Of a stretch of 64,000 nt of DNA, positions 16,760-25,860 are shown piece after piece. Position 1 is the first letter of the stretch, and every line of letters starts with the position of its first letter. The translations under genes were made by a program, and so were the position numbers. Below the pieces are notes generated by a model that saw only the letters and a program-made list of their open reading frames with translations, made no database searches and was not told the DNA's origin. Source of the stretch: Bowmanella denitrificans (GTDB taxonomy: Bacteria; Pseudomonadota; Gammaproteobacteria; Enterobacterales; Alteromonadaceae); the NCBI RefSeq assembly GCF_039522935.1, contig NZ_BAAAEI010000006.1, positions 682,001 through 746,000 on the forward strand. The letters run 5' to 3'.

Positions 16760-17893
16760 TTACTTCTTGCTGGCAGCGATCAATTCGATGAAATGGTCAA
16801 ACAGCGGCGCGGCATCGTGCGGCCCTGGACTCGCTTCCGGGTGCCCCTGGAAACTGAAGGCCGGTTTATCGGTACGATGAATGCCCTGGATGGTCTTGTC
16901 GAACAGGGAAATATGCGTCACTTGCAGATTATCTGTCAGGCTGTCTTCGTCCACGGCAAAACCATGGTTCTGGCTGGTGATCATCACGCGATTGTTGGGA
17001 ATGTCTTTCACCGGGTGGTTAGCACCGTGATGGCCATGTTTCATCTTCATGGTCTTGGCACCACTGGCCAGCGCCAACAACTGGTGGCCCAGGCAGATAC
17101 CGAATACTGGAATATTTTTCGCCAGAATGGTTTGAATCGCCTCAATAGCATAAGTACAAGGCTCTGGGTCACCAGGGCCGTTAGACAGGAACACGCCATC
17201 AGGATTCATGGCCAGTACCTCTTCGGCACTGGTTTGAGCTGGCACCACAGTCAATTTGCAACCGCGATCGACCAACATGCGCAGAATGTTGAGCTTGGCA
17301 CCAAAATCATAGGCCACTACGTGAAAAGGCAGATCTTCACGATTTTCATCGTGGCCCTTGCCTAAGCGCCATGAACCGTGATTCCAGACAAAGGCCTCAT
17401 CAGTGGACACCACTTTGGCCAGATCCATGCCTTTCAACCCAGGAAATGCCTTGGCGGCCGCTAATGCTTTGGCTTCATCCAGGTTGTCACCAGCGACGAT
17501 ACAACCGTTCTGTGCACCGGTTGAACGCAGCACGCGGGTCAGACGACGGGTGTCGATGTCTGCGATACCAAGAATGTTATGTTGTTTGAGATAATCAGAA
17601 AGGCTTTGCTGGTTGCGGAAATTACTGGCGATCAGGGGGAGGTCTCGGATAATCAGGCCTTTTGCCCAAATTCGGTTGGACTCCTGATCCTCATCATTGG
17701 TGCCGGTATTACCAATGTGGGGATATGTAAGAGTCACTATCTGTTCGGCATAGGACGGGTCGGTGAGGATCTCCTGATATCCTGTCATGGCGGTATTAAA
17801 CACCACCTCTCCTACAGCAATACCTTCGGCTCCGATGGCGGTCCCTTTGAAAACTGTGCCGTCTTCAAGGACCAAAAGGGCGGATTTAGTCAA
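16760..17893 (-). CDS. carA: Carbamoyl-phosphate synthase, small (glutaminase) subunit
   Basis: Class I glutamine amidotransferase that supplies ammonia to CarB. 377 residues. The C-terminal triad motifs are visible: nucleophile cysteine in VFGICLGHQLLALASG and the histidine/glutamate in SFQGHPEASPGPHD. The N-terminal half is the CPSase small-chain domain (FNTAMTGYQEILTDPSY, NTGTNDEDQES). An AGGAGG ribosome site sits just upstream. It starts the carA-carB-greA operon; a terminator-like hairpin lies in its leader. Confidence 0.97.
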   Translation of the reverse strand: MTKSALLVLEDGTVFKGTAIGAEGIAVGEVVFNTAMTGYQEILTDPSYAEQIVTLTYPHIGNTGTNDEDQESNRIWAKGLIIRDLPLIASNFRNQQSLSDYLKQHNILGIADIDTRRLTRVLRSTGAQNGCIVAGDNLDEAKALAAAKAFPGLKGMDLAKVVSTDEAFVWNHGSWRLGKGHDENREDLPFHVVAYDFGAKLNILRMLVDRGCKLTVVPAQTSAEEVLAMNPDGVFLSNGPGDPEPCTYAIEAIQTILAKNIPVFGICLGHQLLALASGAKTMKMKHGHHGANHPVKDIPNNRVMITSQNHGFAVDEDSLTDNLQVTHISLFDKTIQGIHRTDKPAFSFQGHPEASPGPHDAAPLFDHFIELIAASKK

Positions 17894-17953
17894 GTCAACC
17901 TCCTATTCGCTATCCATACCCATTTACTGAGCGATATGGATCTTTTGGCAACC

Positions 17954-17992
17954 TAAAAAAAACGGGCGTAAATTGTTAATTTACATCCCGTT
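17954..17992 (-). promoter_or_regulatory. Terminator-like hairpin in the carA leader (possible attenuator)
   Basis: On the minus strand, AACGGG-AT-GTAAAT-TAACA-ATTTAC-G-CCCGTT folds into two stacked 6-bp stems and runs directly into eight T residues about 60 bases upstream of the carA start. This is the form of an intrinsic terminator inside the leader, the position expected for attenuation by pyrimidines or arginine. It could instead be the terminator of an upstream transcript, but no gene on this strand lies within 5 kb upstream. Confidence 0.55.
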
Positions 17993-18534
17993 TACTTGTT
18001 TTGCTGGCTCTGCAAGCCGGTTTCTCCCGGTAAATAGCAAAATTTTGGCAAATTCGTAGTAGTCTACATTAACTTGACAAATTCGTCCATTCTGAATTGG
18101 AAATTTTATATAAATAGACCTTTAACCTCAAAAATAAGGCAAAACACACAAAAGCATAAGTATCCTTCATATAGCCCTTGTTCTCAGCGTGCATGCAGCC
18201 TTGCATGGCGCTCCTAATCCAGGTCGACGCCGCTCATCAGGCCCGCAATTGTATAATTCTCTGACAGCCAAAGCCTGTCCGTTGGCATGCTGACAGGGCC
18301 GCTTTCCTACCCGCCTGGAAATCGGCAGCAGTGTTCTTGCCATACACCAGCCCATCACGGCAGAAAAACTATTAGTCGTCTATTGTCACCAAGCCATTTG
18401 TTAAAAAATCCGACAGCCTGACAACTGCATACGTATTCAGCGGATTTACCAGCCTGAAGCCCTTGCCTGACGAGTTTTCATTCATCTAATGTCAGGCAGT
18501 TGTAAATATTCCGTTAACACTTATGGAGAAACCA
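17993..18534. other. Intergenic region between carA and the PEP-CTERM gene
   Basis: About 540 bp separate the divergent carA and glucan operons. It is AT-rich near 18040-18150, where the carAB promoter should lie. A partial ARG-box-like TGAATTGGAAATTTTA occurs at about 18094, too weak to call. No convincing gene is present, and one short minus-strand reading (18167-18358) has no ribosome site or protein-like composition. Confidence 0.5.
18426..18439. promoter_or_regulatory. Candidate LacI-type operator upstream of the glucan operon
   Basis: TGCATACGTATTCA contains a perfect ATACGTAT palindrome with central CG and near-symmetric flanks, the look of a LacI-family (for example maltose-type) operator. 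It lies about 95 bp upstream of the PEP-CTERM/pullulanase genes. No regulator gene is adjacent, so this is inference. Confidence 0.3.
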
Positions 18535-19206
18535 GTGAAACCTTATTTATCTCTGCTGTTGCCTTTCTACCTGTTCTGCGCCGGGTCAGCCCAGGCGGCC
18601 ATGATTTCTAACGGCGATTTCCAAAGCTGCACCCTCAGCGGTTGGAGTCTGGATACGGATGGCAGCGGCGACCCCGGTCCGACCGGTGACTTTGCCATAG
18701 ACAATAACGCCGGCGACTGCCGCGCGGTGTTAAGCGTAGATGACGGTCAAAGTGCCAGCGCGTTTTTTGCCAACACCTTGTATCAGGAATTGGATCTGAG
18801 CATGGCCGCCGGTCAGTCTCTGTGGCTAAGTTTCGACTGGGCGTTTTTCGGCACCGATGGCGATCCGCAAATAGGCGATTTCTTCAATATTGCTCTAAAT
18901 GACGGGTTGGGCAATCTGTATGGGGCTGATGGACAACTTGGTGCTCTGTTGCAGTCTGCTATGAACGGGCTGAGCAGCTATGGCTCGGGCACATTCTCTG
19001 TGCAACTCGACAGCAGCTTTTATAATCTATCGGGCTGGTTCCTGGACTTTAGTCTGCAGGAAGGGCTGGCCATAGGGGATGGTTTATTTTCCAGTTTAGC
19101 CATTGATAATGTCCGCCTGGATGCTGTTTCTACCCAAGTGCCAGAGCCGCCCCTGCCCGCTTTATTATTGCTGGGCCTGCTGTTGATGCGCAGGAGAACC
19201 ATCTGA
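18535..19206 (+). CDS. PEP-CTERM sorting-domain protein
   Basis: Exported protein of 223 residues. GTG at 18535 is the start because GGAG lies six bases upstream; the in-frame ATG at 18523 overlaps that site. The GTG start gives a compact signal peptide (MKPYLSLLLPFYLF...AQA). The mature part is rich in D, G, S and aromatic residues, with GDFQSCTLSGW near its N-terminus as in carbohydrate-binding-like PEP-CTERM proteins. The C-terminus is a sorting signal: VPEPPLPALLLLGLLLMRRR, i.e. PEP motif, helix and basic tail, processed by an exosortase. Its stop overlaps the pullulanase ATG (TGATG), so the two are co-translated and probably act together at the cell surface. Confidence 0.85.
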   Translation: MKPYLSLLLPFYLFCAGSAQAAMISNGDFQSCTLSGWSLDTDGSGDPGPTGDFAIDNNAGDCRAVLSVDDGQSASAFFANTLYQELDLSMAAGQSLWLSFDWAFFGTDGDPQIGDFFNIALNDGLGNLYGADGQLGALLQSAMNGLSSYGSGTFSVQLDSSFYNLSGWFLDFSLQEGLAIGDGLFSSLAIDNVRLDAVSTQVPEPPLPALLLLGLLLMRRRTI

Positions 19207-22200
19207 TGACACGTTATCTGTTAGGCCTACTGCTATGCGTCTTGTGCCTGCCAGCGTCCGCCGACTGGCAGGATCAGCAGGAAGTGACTTTTGACTATGC
19301 CTCACGACCGGTATTTGACCGTGTCAATCAACAATATCGCAGCCTGGTCACTCTGACCCACCATGGCAGTACCCCCCTGTCGGGTACGATGCGCGTGATG
19401 GTGGATGCCAGCAGCCACAGCATCCTGAATGCCGATGGCGAACTGGACGGTAAACCTTATCTCATGCTGGATAGCGACACGCTGACCCAGGGACAATCGC
19501 TGCAATTTAATTTGATGCTGAGTCTGGAGCGCATCCCCCTGTCTTTATCACTGCGTTTGCAATCGCAAAGCAGCACATCTGACACCGGCCTGGTGCTGGC
19601 TGAAAACCAAATTGCCTTGTTCTACCAGCGTGAGGATCGGGACTACAGCGGTTGGGGCCTGCATTTGTGGCAAGGCGAAGGCTGTGGCAACTATGCATCG
19701 CCAACCAGCGACAGCCCGCATTTTGCCAACTGGGCCAATCCCTATCCGGCAGATGGCGTGCATGCCCAATACGGTGCCTACTACATTCTGAGCATTGAAC
19801 CTGGTGCCGCTTGCTACAACTTTATTATTCACAAGGGCGATGCTAAAGCACTGGGACCGGACAACAGCCGTTTTGTGCCCGGGCAGGGACAACAAGGTTT
19901 CACTTTTGATGGTTACCCGGAAATCTGGTACCAACCTATTACCACGCGTCCTTTATTTCTGGACGGCGCTCGAGCGCATTGGCTGGCTACCGACACACTC
20001 CTTTGGCAAACCGGCCAGGCCGATGAGTACCGTCTCTATCATAGCGCGTCAGCGGGCCTGTCTCCCCTTGATGTCAATACCCTGCAAAACACCAGTTTTG
20101 TGGCATTGCTGCCACAGCAAGCTGACGACGGTTTTTATCAGCGCGATCCTCAACTGCAAGGTTTCAGCGGCTTTAATTTGAGCTTAACCGACGACGATGC
20201 CAAGCAACTGGCCCGCGCTCAACTTATTGCCGTGGCACTGGACAGTGACGGCAATCTGTTAGACGCCACCCGGGTGCAGTCAGCAAGGCTGTTGGACTAT
20301 CTTTACACCAGAGCAAATGACGATGCCGATGAGGCGGTACTGGGAGTCCAATATCTGGGCGAACAGATCCGCGTCTCGGTCTGGGCGCCCACCGCCACAA
20401 GCTTGTCTATCGCACTGTATGACAAGCAAAAGAACCCCATCGCCAGCCACCCAATGCAGCGTGACAATGACACTGGCATCTGGACGTTTACAGGCCCCAA
20501 AGCTGAATTAGACAGGCAATTCTACCGGTTCCAGCTGGATGTTTATCACCCACTCACCGAACAGTTTGAAACTCTGAGTACCACAGACCCTTATTCGCTG
20601 AGTTTGTCCACCAATGGGCGTTTCAGCCAGTTGGTTAATCTGGATGATGCTGACCTTAAACCTGCCGGTTGGGACAACCATCCGGTACCTACTGTTGCTG
20701 CGCCGGAAGACAGTATTATCTATGAAACCCATATTCGTGATTTCAGTATCTGGGATGAAACGGTCAGCAGCGCCAACCGCGGTAAGTACCTGGCCTTTAC
20801 CGAAGCCGGTAGTCAGTCGGTACAGCATCTTCGGGCACTGCAACAGGCGGGTCTTACCCATATTCACCTGTTACCGGCCAATGATATTGCTTCTGTCGAA
20901 GAAGATACCAGCAAACGGGTCGAGCTGACCGATACCGTAGCGCGCCTGTGTCAGTTCAACGCCGCGGCCCCGGTGTGCGGCGTGGAAAATCCCAGCACCA
21001 CCATACAACAAGTGCTGGAAGGCTATACCCCAGGTACAGCAGATGCCCAGGCACTGATTGAATCTATGCGCAGTCTGGACGGATTTAACTGGGGTTACGA
21101 CCCACAGCATTTCGCCGCGCCAGAGGGCAGCTATGCCACCGATCCGGATGGTGAAGCGCGAATTGTGGAAATGCGTGCCATGAACCTGGCCTTGCATGAG
21201 ATGGGGCTGCGCACCGTACTGGACGTGGTGTACAACCATACGGCGTCTTCAGGCCTGTACGACAATTCTGTGCTGGACAAGCTGGTCCCTGGCTATTACC
21301 AGCGCCTTAATGAGGTCAGTGGCCGTATCGAAAACTCCACCTGTTGCGAAAACACCGCAACGGAAATGCGTATGATGAGCAAGCTGATGGACGACTCTTT
21401 GGTAATATTCGCCCAGCAGTTTGGCTTTGACGGCTTTCGCTTTGATCTGATGGGCCATATTCCCCGCCAAGCAGTATTGGCGGCCAGAGAAGCCGTCAGG
21501 GCAGTAGATCCAGACACCTATTTCTATGGCGAAGGCTGGAACTTCGGCGAGGTGGTGAATAACCGGCGCTTTGAACAGGCTTCTCAGTTAGCCATGGCGG
21601 GCACCGAGGTCGGCACCTTCTCTGACAGACAGCGTGAAGCGCTGCGCAGCGGTGCCCTGTTCAGCGCCGGTGGCAGTTTGCACGAGCAGGATACCACCCG
21701 CATCGGTCTGGCAGGGAACATCGGCAGCTTTGAATTTGTGGCTGCCAGCGGTAACTACCTGTCTGCCTATGACTATCAGTGGAACGGCCAGCCCGCGGGC
21801 TATGCACAAGACCCGGCTGACACGGTCAACTATGTATCCAAGCACGACAATGAAACATTGTGGGACAAGCTGCAACTAGTTCTGCCTTCTGATCTTGATG
21901 CTGCCGAGCGAGTACGTATTCAGAATCAGGCCCTGAGTTATCCATTGCTGAGTCAGGGGATTCCATTCCTGCATCTGGGCTCAGATTTGCTGCGCTCAAA
22001 ATCCATGGATCGCAATACCTATGATTCAGGTGACTGGTTTAACCGTGTCGATTTCAGTATGAGCACAAATAACTGGAATGTGGGTCTGCCCCGCGCAGCT
22101 GACAATCAGAATAACTGGCAGGCCATCAGTGCAGCCAGCGCTAACCCCAACAGTCAGGTTGGCCCATCTGACATCGCCTTCAGCGCAGCCATATTCAGAG

Positions 22201-23252
22201 AATTTGTGCAGATTCGTGCCGGCAGTCCACTGCTGAGACTGCGCCAGGCAGAGCAAGTCCGTCAGCGTCTTAAATTCCATAACACCGGTGCTGAACAGGT
22301 GCAGGGGCTTATTGCAATGAGTCTGGATGACGGTCTGGGTTTAACGGACCTGGATCCGACCCTGGATGCCTTGTTGGTTGTTTTTAACAGCAGCGCAGTC
22401 ACGCAAAGCATCCGGATTAACAATGCCAGTGGCTTTGTACTGCATCCGGTGCAGCAACATTCGCTGGATAGTCGCTTACAGCAGGTCAGTATCAGTGACA
22501 ACCTGTTCACTGTGCCGCCTCGCACCTCTGCGGTATTTGTTAAACCGCAAAACGGCGACCAGGGTTATGGCTTAAGTGCCCTGCCTCCTTATGGTGATAA
22601 GGTTATCTTTCTGCGCGGCGGCCTGAACGGCTGGGATACCTCCATGCCTTTTCACTACCAGGGTAACGACAGATATAGCCTGGATGTGCAACTGCAGCCA
22701 GGCACCTTTGAGTTTAAAATTGCCGATGCAGATTTTGCCAGCGCCAATCTGGGCGGCGGTTTCCAAGTCGCGATTGGACAGGCACAAACGATTTACCAGC
22801 AAGGAAATAATCTGAGTCTCGACATTATTCAGGCCGGTGAGTATCGCTTTGCACTGGATGCCAGTAATAGAGCCAGCCCGAGCCTGACCGTTATCCCTGA
22901 CGATCCTTCTGCCATTCCTCCTCCCTATGGCAGTCATACGCTTTATCTGCGTGGCAGTCTGAATGGTTGGGGCACCACTATGCCGTTGCCATTTGCTGGT
23001 AACGGACGCTATCAGGCAATACTGACTCTGCCAGCTGGCAATTATGCTTTTAAGATTGCCGATGCTGACTGGGGCGGCACAGGAGGTGCCAACCTGGGTG
23101 GCAACAGCACTGTGACACCGGGTGATACAGTGGATCTGGTACCAGGCAGCAATGACAACCTGAGCTTATCTCTGTCTGAAGGTGGTGAGTATCAGGTGAC
23201 AGTGGATGCCAGCAATTTGGCCAGTCCTGTCCTGACAGTTGAGCTTCCGTAA
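19206..23252 (+). CDS. Secreted pullulanase-type alpha-1,6-glucosidase with duplicated C-terminal domains
   Basis: Debranching GH13 enzyme of 1348 residues with a Sec signal peptide (MTRYLLGLLLCVLCLPASA). Order: N-terminal pullulanase domains including WGLHLWQGEGC, a CBM48-like module (about 370-465, YLGEQIRVSVWAPTATSLS), then the catalytic barrel. Its landmarks are FNWGYDPQHF, DVVYNHT (about 673), GFRFDLMGH (nucleophile about D747), GEGWNFG (acid/base about E776) and SKHDNE (about D881). After the C-terminal pullulanase domain come two tandem repeats of about 110 residues (about 1128-1235 and 1239-1348), each with LRG-LNGW and FKIADAD. These are likely starch-binding modules. It is translationally coupled to the PEP-CTERM protein and ends in a strong terminator. 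Confidence 0.93.
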   Translation: MTRYLLGLLLCVLCLPASADWQDQQEVTFDYASRPVFDRVNQQYRSLVTLTHHGSTPLSGTMRVMVDASSHSILNADGELDGKPYLMLDSDTLTQGQSLQFNLMLSLERIPLSLSLRLQSQSSTSDTGLVLAENQIALFYQREDRDYSGWGLHLWQGEGCGNYASPTSDSPHFANWANPYPADGVHAQYGAYYILSIEPGAACYNFIIHKGDAKALGPDNSRFVPGQGQQGFTFDGYPEIWYQPITTRPLFLDGARAHWLATDTLLWQTGQADEYRLYHSASAGLSPLDVNTLQNTSFVALLPQQADDGFYQRDPQLQGFSGFNLSLTDDDAKQLARAQLIAVALDSDGNLLDATRVQSARLLDYLYTRANDDADEAVLGVQYLGEQIRVSVWAPTATSLSIALYDKQKNPIASHPMQRDNDTGIWTFTGPKAELDRQFYRFQLDVYHPLTEQFETLSTTDPYSLSLSTNGRFSQLVNLDDADLKPAGWDNHPVPTVAAPEDSIIYETHIRDFSIWDETVSSANRGKYLAFTEAGSQSVQHLRALQQAGLTHIHLLPANDIASVEEDTSKRVELTDTVARLCQFNAAAPVCGVENPSTTIQQVLEGYTPGTADAQALIESMRSLDGFNWGYDPQHFAAPEGSYATDPDGEARIVEMRAMNLALHEMGLRTVLDVVYNHTASSGLYDNSVLDKLVPGYYQRLNEVSGRIENSTCCENTATEMRMMSKLMDDSLVIFAQQFGFDGFRFDLMGHIPRQAVLAAREAVRAVDPDTYFYGEGWNFGEVVNNRRFEQASQLAMAGTEVGTFSDRQREALRSGALFSAGGSLHEQDTTRIGLAGNIGSFEFVAASGNYLSAYDYQWNGQPAGYAQDPADTVNYVSKHDNETLWDKLQLVLPSDLDAAERVRIQNQALSYPLLSQGIPFLHLGSDLLRSKSMDRNTYDSGDWFNRVDFSMSTNNWNVGLPRAADNQNNWQAISAASANPNSQVGPSDIAFSAAIFREFVQIRAGSPLLRLRQAEQVRQRLKFHNTGAEQVQGLIAMSLDDGLGLTDLDPTLDALLVVFNSSAVTQSIRINNASGFVLHPVQQHSLDSRLQQVSISDNLFTVPPRTSAVFVKPQNGDQGYGLSALPPYGDKVIFLRGGLNGWDTSMPFHYQGNDRYSLDVQLQPGTFEFKIADADFASANLGGGFQVAIGQAQTIYQQGNNLSLDIIQAGEYRFALDASNRASPSLTVIPDDPSAIPPPYGSHTLYLRGSLNGWGTTMPLPFAGNGRYQAILTLPAGNYAFKIADADWGGTGGANLGGNSTVTPGDTVDLVPGSNDNLSLSLSEGGEYQVTVDASNLASPVLTVELP

Positions 23253-23267
23253 ACTGTTAATTCGCCA

Positions 23268-23298
23268 TAAAAAAACGGGGCTTATCCAGCCCCGTTTT
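23268..23298. terminator. Bidirectional terminator between pullulanase and dapB
   Basis: AAAACGGGGCT and AGCCCCGTTTTT form a GC-rich stem with A and T runs between convergent genes. Confidence 0.9.
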
Positions 23299-23300
23299 TG

Positions 23301-24107
23301 TTAGCTCTGCAGGCCTAGCACCTGCTGCATATCGTATAATCCTTCGGGCTTGTCTTTAAGCCAGATTGCCGCTCTGACCGCGCCGTTAGCGAAGGTCAGA
23401 CGACTAGTGGCCTTATGCGTGAGTTCAAGCCGTTCACCAATATCGGCAAACAAGGCGGTATGCTCGCCTACCACGTCGCCGGCGCGAATGGTGGCAAAAC
23501 CGATCTGCTGCTGTGGCCTCGCGCCGGTATGCCCTTGCCGGCCGTACACCGCACATTGGTCAAGATCACGACCTAATGCATCGGCAATTGCCTCACCCAT
23601 GGCAACGGCCGTGCCGGATGGCGCATCCACTTTATGCCGGTGGTGGGCTTCCCAGATCTCAATATCGCAACTCTCGCCCATTACCCTGGCGGTTTGCCTC
23701 AGTAAATTAAGCAGCAGGTTCACCCCAACGCTGTAATTGGCGGCAAAAACCACCGGAATCTTGGTGGCGGCCTGTTGCAACAAGGCTTTTTGTGCCGCAT
23801 TCAGCCCCGTTGTCCCCACGACCACGGGCTTACCGTGCGCAATACACCAATTTAAATTGCTTTCCAGCGCTTCTGGCAAGGTGAAATCAATCATCACCTC
23901 GACGCTATCGGCTTGCTCATCGGGACGGTCACTGACCGTCAGACCTTGCCGACCAATGCCGGCCAGTTCCCCCACATCCATACCCAGCCAATCTGAACCG
24001 CTACGCACTAACGCCGCCGTTAACTGTGCTTGGTCATTGTGCTGCAGCGCCTCAATCAGTACTCTGCCCATCCGTCCATTGGCACCAAAGATCCCGACAT
24101 TTATCAT
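23301..24107 (-). CDS. dapB: 4-hydroxy-tetrahydrodipicolinate reductase
   Basis: NAD(P)H-dependent reductase of lysine and diaminopimelate synthesis. The ATG at 24107 gives 268 residues starting MINVGIFGANGRMGRVL, the canonical dinucleotide-binding N-terminus; upstream in-frame codons are not conserved-looking. Signature EAHHRHKVDAPSGTA holds the catalytic His/Lys region, and VVVGTTGL and FAANYSVGVN are also typical. In many gammaproteobacteria dapB lies between dnaJ and carA. Here it is separated from each by inserted genes. Confidence 0.97.
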   Translation of the reverse strand: MINVGIFGANGRMGRVLIEALQHNDQAQLTAALVRSGSDWLGMDVGELAGIGRQGLTVSDRPDEQADSVEVMIDFTLPEALESNLNWCIAHGKPVVVGTTGLNAAQKALLQQAATKIPVVFAANYSVGVNLLLNLLRQTARVMGESCDIEIWEAHHRHKVDAPSGTAVAMGEAIADALGRDLDQCAVYGRQGHTGARPQQQIGFATIRAGDVVGEHTALFADIGERLELTHKATSRLTFANGAVRAAIWLKDKPEGLYDMQQVLGLQS

Positions 24108-24210
24108 CTTGTTATCCAATTCACCTGTTTGGCTGGCATTGTGCCTGAATTCCCAGCCATCGTCAGCCATCTAAACGGCTAGTTAAACAGAAACAATAGA
24201 TCAACCCTTG

Positions 24211-24924
24211 CTATGGTCTGGGTTTTGCCATAATGCGGTTCCATGCTTCACTGCCCTTGAGGGTCTGCAGCCCTTGATTAAACACACTGACCAGTTGCGG
24301 ATCCCAGGCTGCTGCAGGATAGGCTTGCTTGTCGAACAGCGAATGGATGCGTATCTTGCCTTTGCCCAGGCGTTTTTGGGCAAAATACTTCAACACCAGC
24401 TTGTCGCCGATAACCAAATCCACTTTATGGTTGGTCAGCAGTTCAAACTGCCGTTGTCTGTCAACTATTTCCAGATAGGCATCCGGGTTCAAGGCATCCA
24501 CAAAGCCCTTTCCCAATACGTCAGCCGCTTTTTGATAAGCGACAATGCGCATATTGACCAGGTCCTCAAGCACCAGATTATTTAAACCTGCGGTGTCCAG
24601 ACTGACGGCCACATCTTCAATTTCCATATAGGCTAAAGTTCGATGCGCGCCGGGAATATCAAAGGCTACCGGGCTGACAAAATCCAGCTCTTTGTGTCTG
24701 AACTTCTGCAGCATGCGTTCATGGGAAAACAGCTCGACCCGCAGTTTATAGCCGGCCTGGGAAAAAATCTGCTTAACCACGTCATAGTCAATCCCAACAA
24801 CTTGCCCGCTTGCATCTGCGTAAGCCCAGGGCGCGGCATAATGCAGACCCACATCAATGATGTTATCATCTGCCAGCCCCTTGCCTGCGATACAACAAAA
24901 ACACAGCATCAAGCCTAGCCGCAT
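24211..24924 (-). CDS. Periplasmic substrate-binding protein (SBP_bac_3 family)
   Basis: 237 residues with a signal peptide (MRLGLMLCFCCIAGKGLA) and the two-lobed amino-acid-binding-protein fold: GLHYAAPWAYADASGQVVGI, DYDVVKQIFSQAGYKLRVE and a late ELLTNHKVDLVIGD. The start at 24924 has AAGGAG eight bases upstream; a longer reading to 25047 overlaps the neighbouring hydrolase and lacks a signal. No permease or ATPase gene is adjacent. In Alteromonadales such orphan proteins are common and often have no assigned ligand. It follows the hydrolase gene by 52 bp and may be co-transcribed with it. Confidence 0.82.
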   Translation of the reverse strand: MRLGLMLCFCCIAGKGLADDNIIDVGLHYAAPWAYADASGQVVGIDYDVVKQIFSQAGYKLRVELFSHERMLQKFRHKELDFVSPVAFDIPGAHRTLAYMEIEDVAVSLDTAGLNNLVLEDLVNMRIVAYQKAADVLGKGFVDALNPDAYLEIVDRQRQFELLTNHKVDLVIGDKLVLKYFAQKRLGKGKIRIHSLFDKQAYPAAAWDPQLVSVFNQGLQTLKGSEAWNRIMAKPRP

Positions 24925-24976
24925 AGAACTGCTCCTTATCAGTGAAAATGGCGTGTTTCTCACCACCTGCTTTGTG

Positions 24977-25756
24977 TTACGGCAATTGATGGGAAAACAA
25001 CCAGGGCAGCAGCGTTGGCTCGGCAAAAGCCGCCGTCCAACTGTCATGTCCCACGCCGGGATACAGGGTTAATTTGGCCTGACCATCCGCAGCGACTATG
25101 GCACTGTGCATCCGACGTGATAACTCAGGGTCCACGACCTGATCTTCCTCACCATGGAACAGCCACACTGGCATGCCCTTGCGATAATGTGTCGCCATTT
25201 GTTCTTTCCCCCCACCACAGATAGCAATCGCAGCAGCAAACATATCAGGACGATGATAAAGCATCTCCAGTGTGCCCATGCCCCCCATGGACAAACCACC
25301 GATGTACACACGCCTGTCATCCACATAAGGTTTGGCAACCAGTTCATCCATCAATGCCAGGGTTAATGCCATCACCTGAGTGGGGACAGGTGCAGTAGAG
25401 AACTGCAGTTGCACGGGTTGAGTGTCGCGGTTAACTGACACATTTGCCCAATATTGGTCTTTGGCTACCTGAGGGAATACCACAATGGCGGGATAGTCGT
25501 CCCGGACTGCTTTATCGGCAAAGAGTGCGCCCCCATGTGTCAGTTGCAGGGTATTGTCACTGCCACGCTCACCGGCACCATGTAAAAACAGGACCAGCGG
25601 GTAACGTTTGTGCTTGTCAAAGCCTTGCGGGTAAAGAATGCGGTATTGCAGCGTCTGTTCGCCTTGCTTGTAGATCATGCTTTGGTACAGGCTGTTGTCA
25701 TCGGCATATGCAAAAACGCTGATCAATAACAGGATCCATCCGCTTAGTGCTTTCAT
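24977..25756 (-). CDS. Secreted alpha/beta hydrolase (esterase / depolymerase-like)
   Basis: 259 residues with a signal peptide (MKALSGWILLLISVFAYA). The fold is an alpha/beta hydrolase related to the PHB-depolymerase/phospholipase group often annotated as predicted peptidase: PLVLFLHGAGERG (oxyanion region), nucleophile serine in GGLSMGGMGT, acidic residue in HGEEDQVVDPE, and catalytic histidine in GVGHDSW. Substrate cannot be inferred beyond an ester or peptide. It is probably periplasmic or extracellular and sits upstream of the orphan binding protein. Confidence 0.85.
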   Translation of the reverse strand: MKALSGWILLLISVFAYADDNSLYQSMIYKQGEQTLQYRILYPQGFDKHKRYPLVLFLHGAGERGSDNTLQLTHGGALFADKAVRDDYPAIVVFPQVAKDQYWANVSVNRDTQPVQLQFSTAPVPTQVMALTLALMDELVAKPYVDDRRVYIGGLSMGGMGTLEMLYHRPDMFAAAIAICGGGKEQMATHYRKGMPVWLFHGEEDQVVDPELSRRMHSAIVAADGQAKLTLYPGVGHDSWTAAFAEPTLLPWLFSHQLP

Positions 25757-25807
25757 GTCATTCTCTTTGTGGTGTTGTCATGCCATTCAAGCATGTTGCT
25801 ATGGATA

Positions 25808-25836
25808 AAAAAAGTCCGGCATATCAGCCGGACCTG
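25808..25836. terminator. Terminator after the secreted protein gene at 25861
   Basis: AAAGTCCGGC-ATATCA-GCCGGAC stem-loop with an A run on the plus-strand left side, giving a T run on the minus-strand transcript. Confidence 0.75.
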
Positions 25837-25860
25837 TACTTTATAGGATTGATTGAGCGC

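Noticed and set aside
18060..18115. ARG boxes upstream of carA
   Set aside because: Only one half-site (TGAAT) is convincing; the other halves do not match well enough to call.
18167..18358. A 63-residue minus-strand reading in the carA upstream region
   Set aside because: No Shine-Dalgarno, low-quality composition, and it lies in the expected regulatory region.
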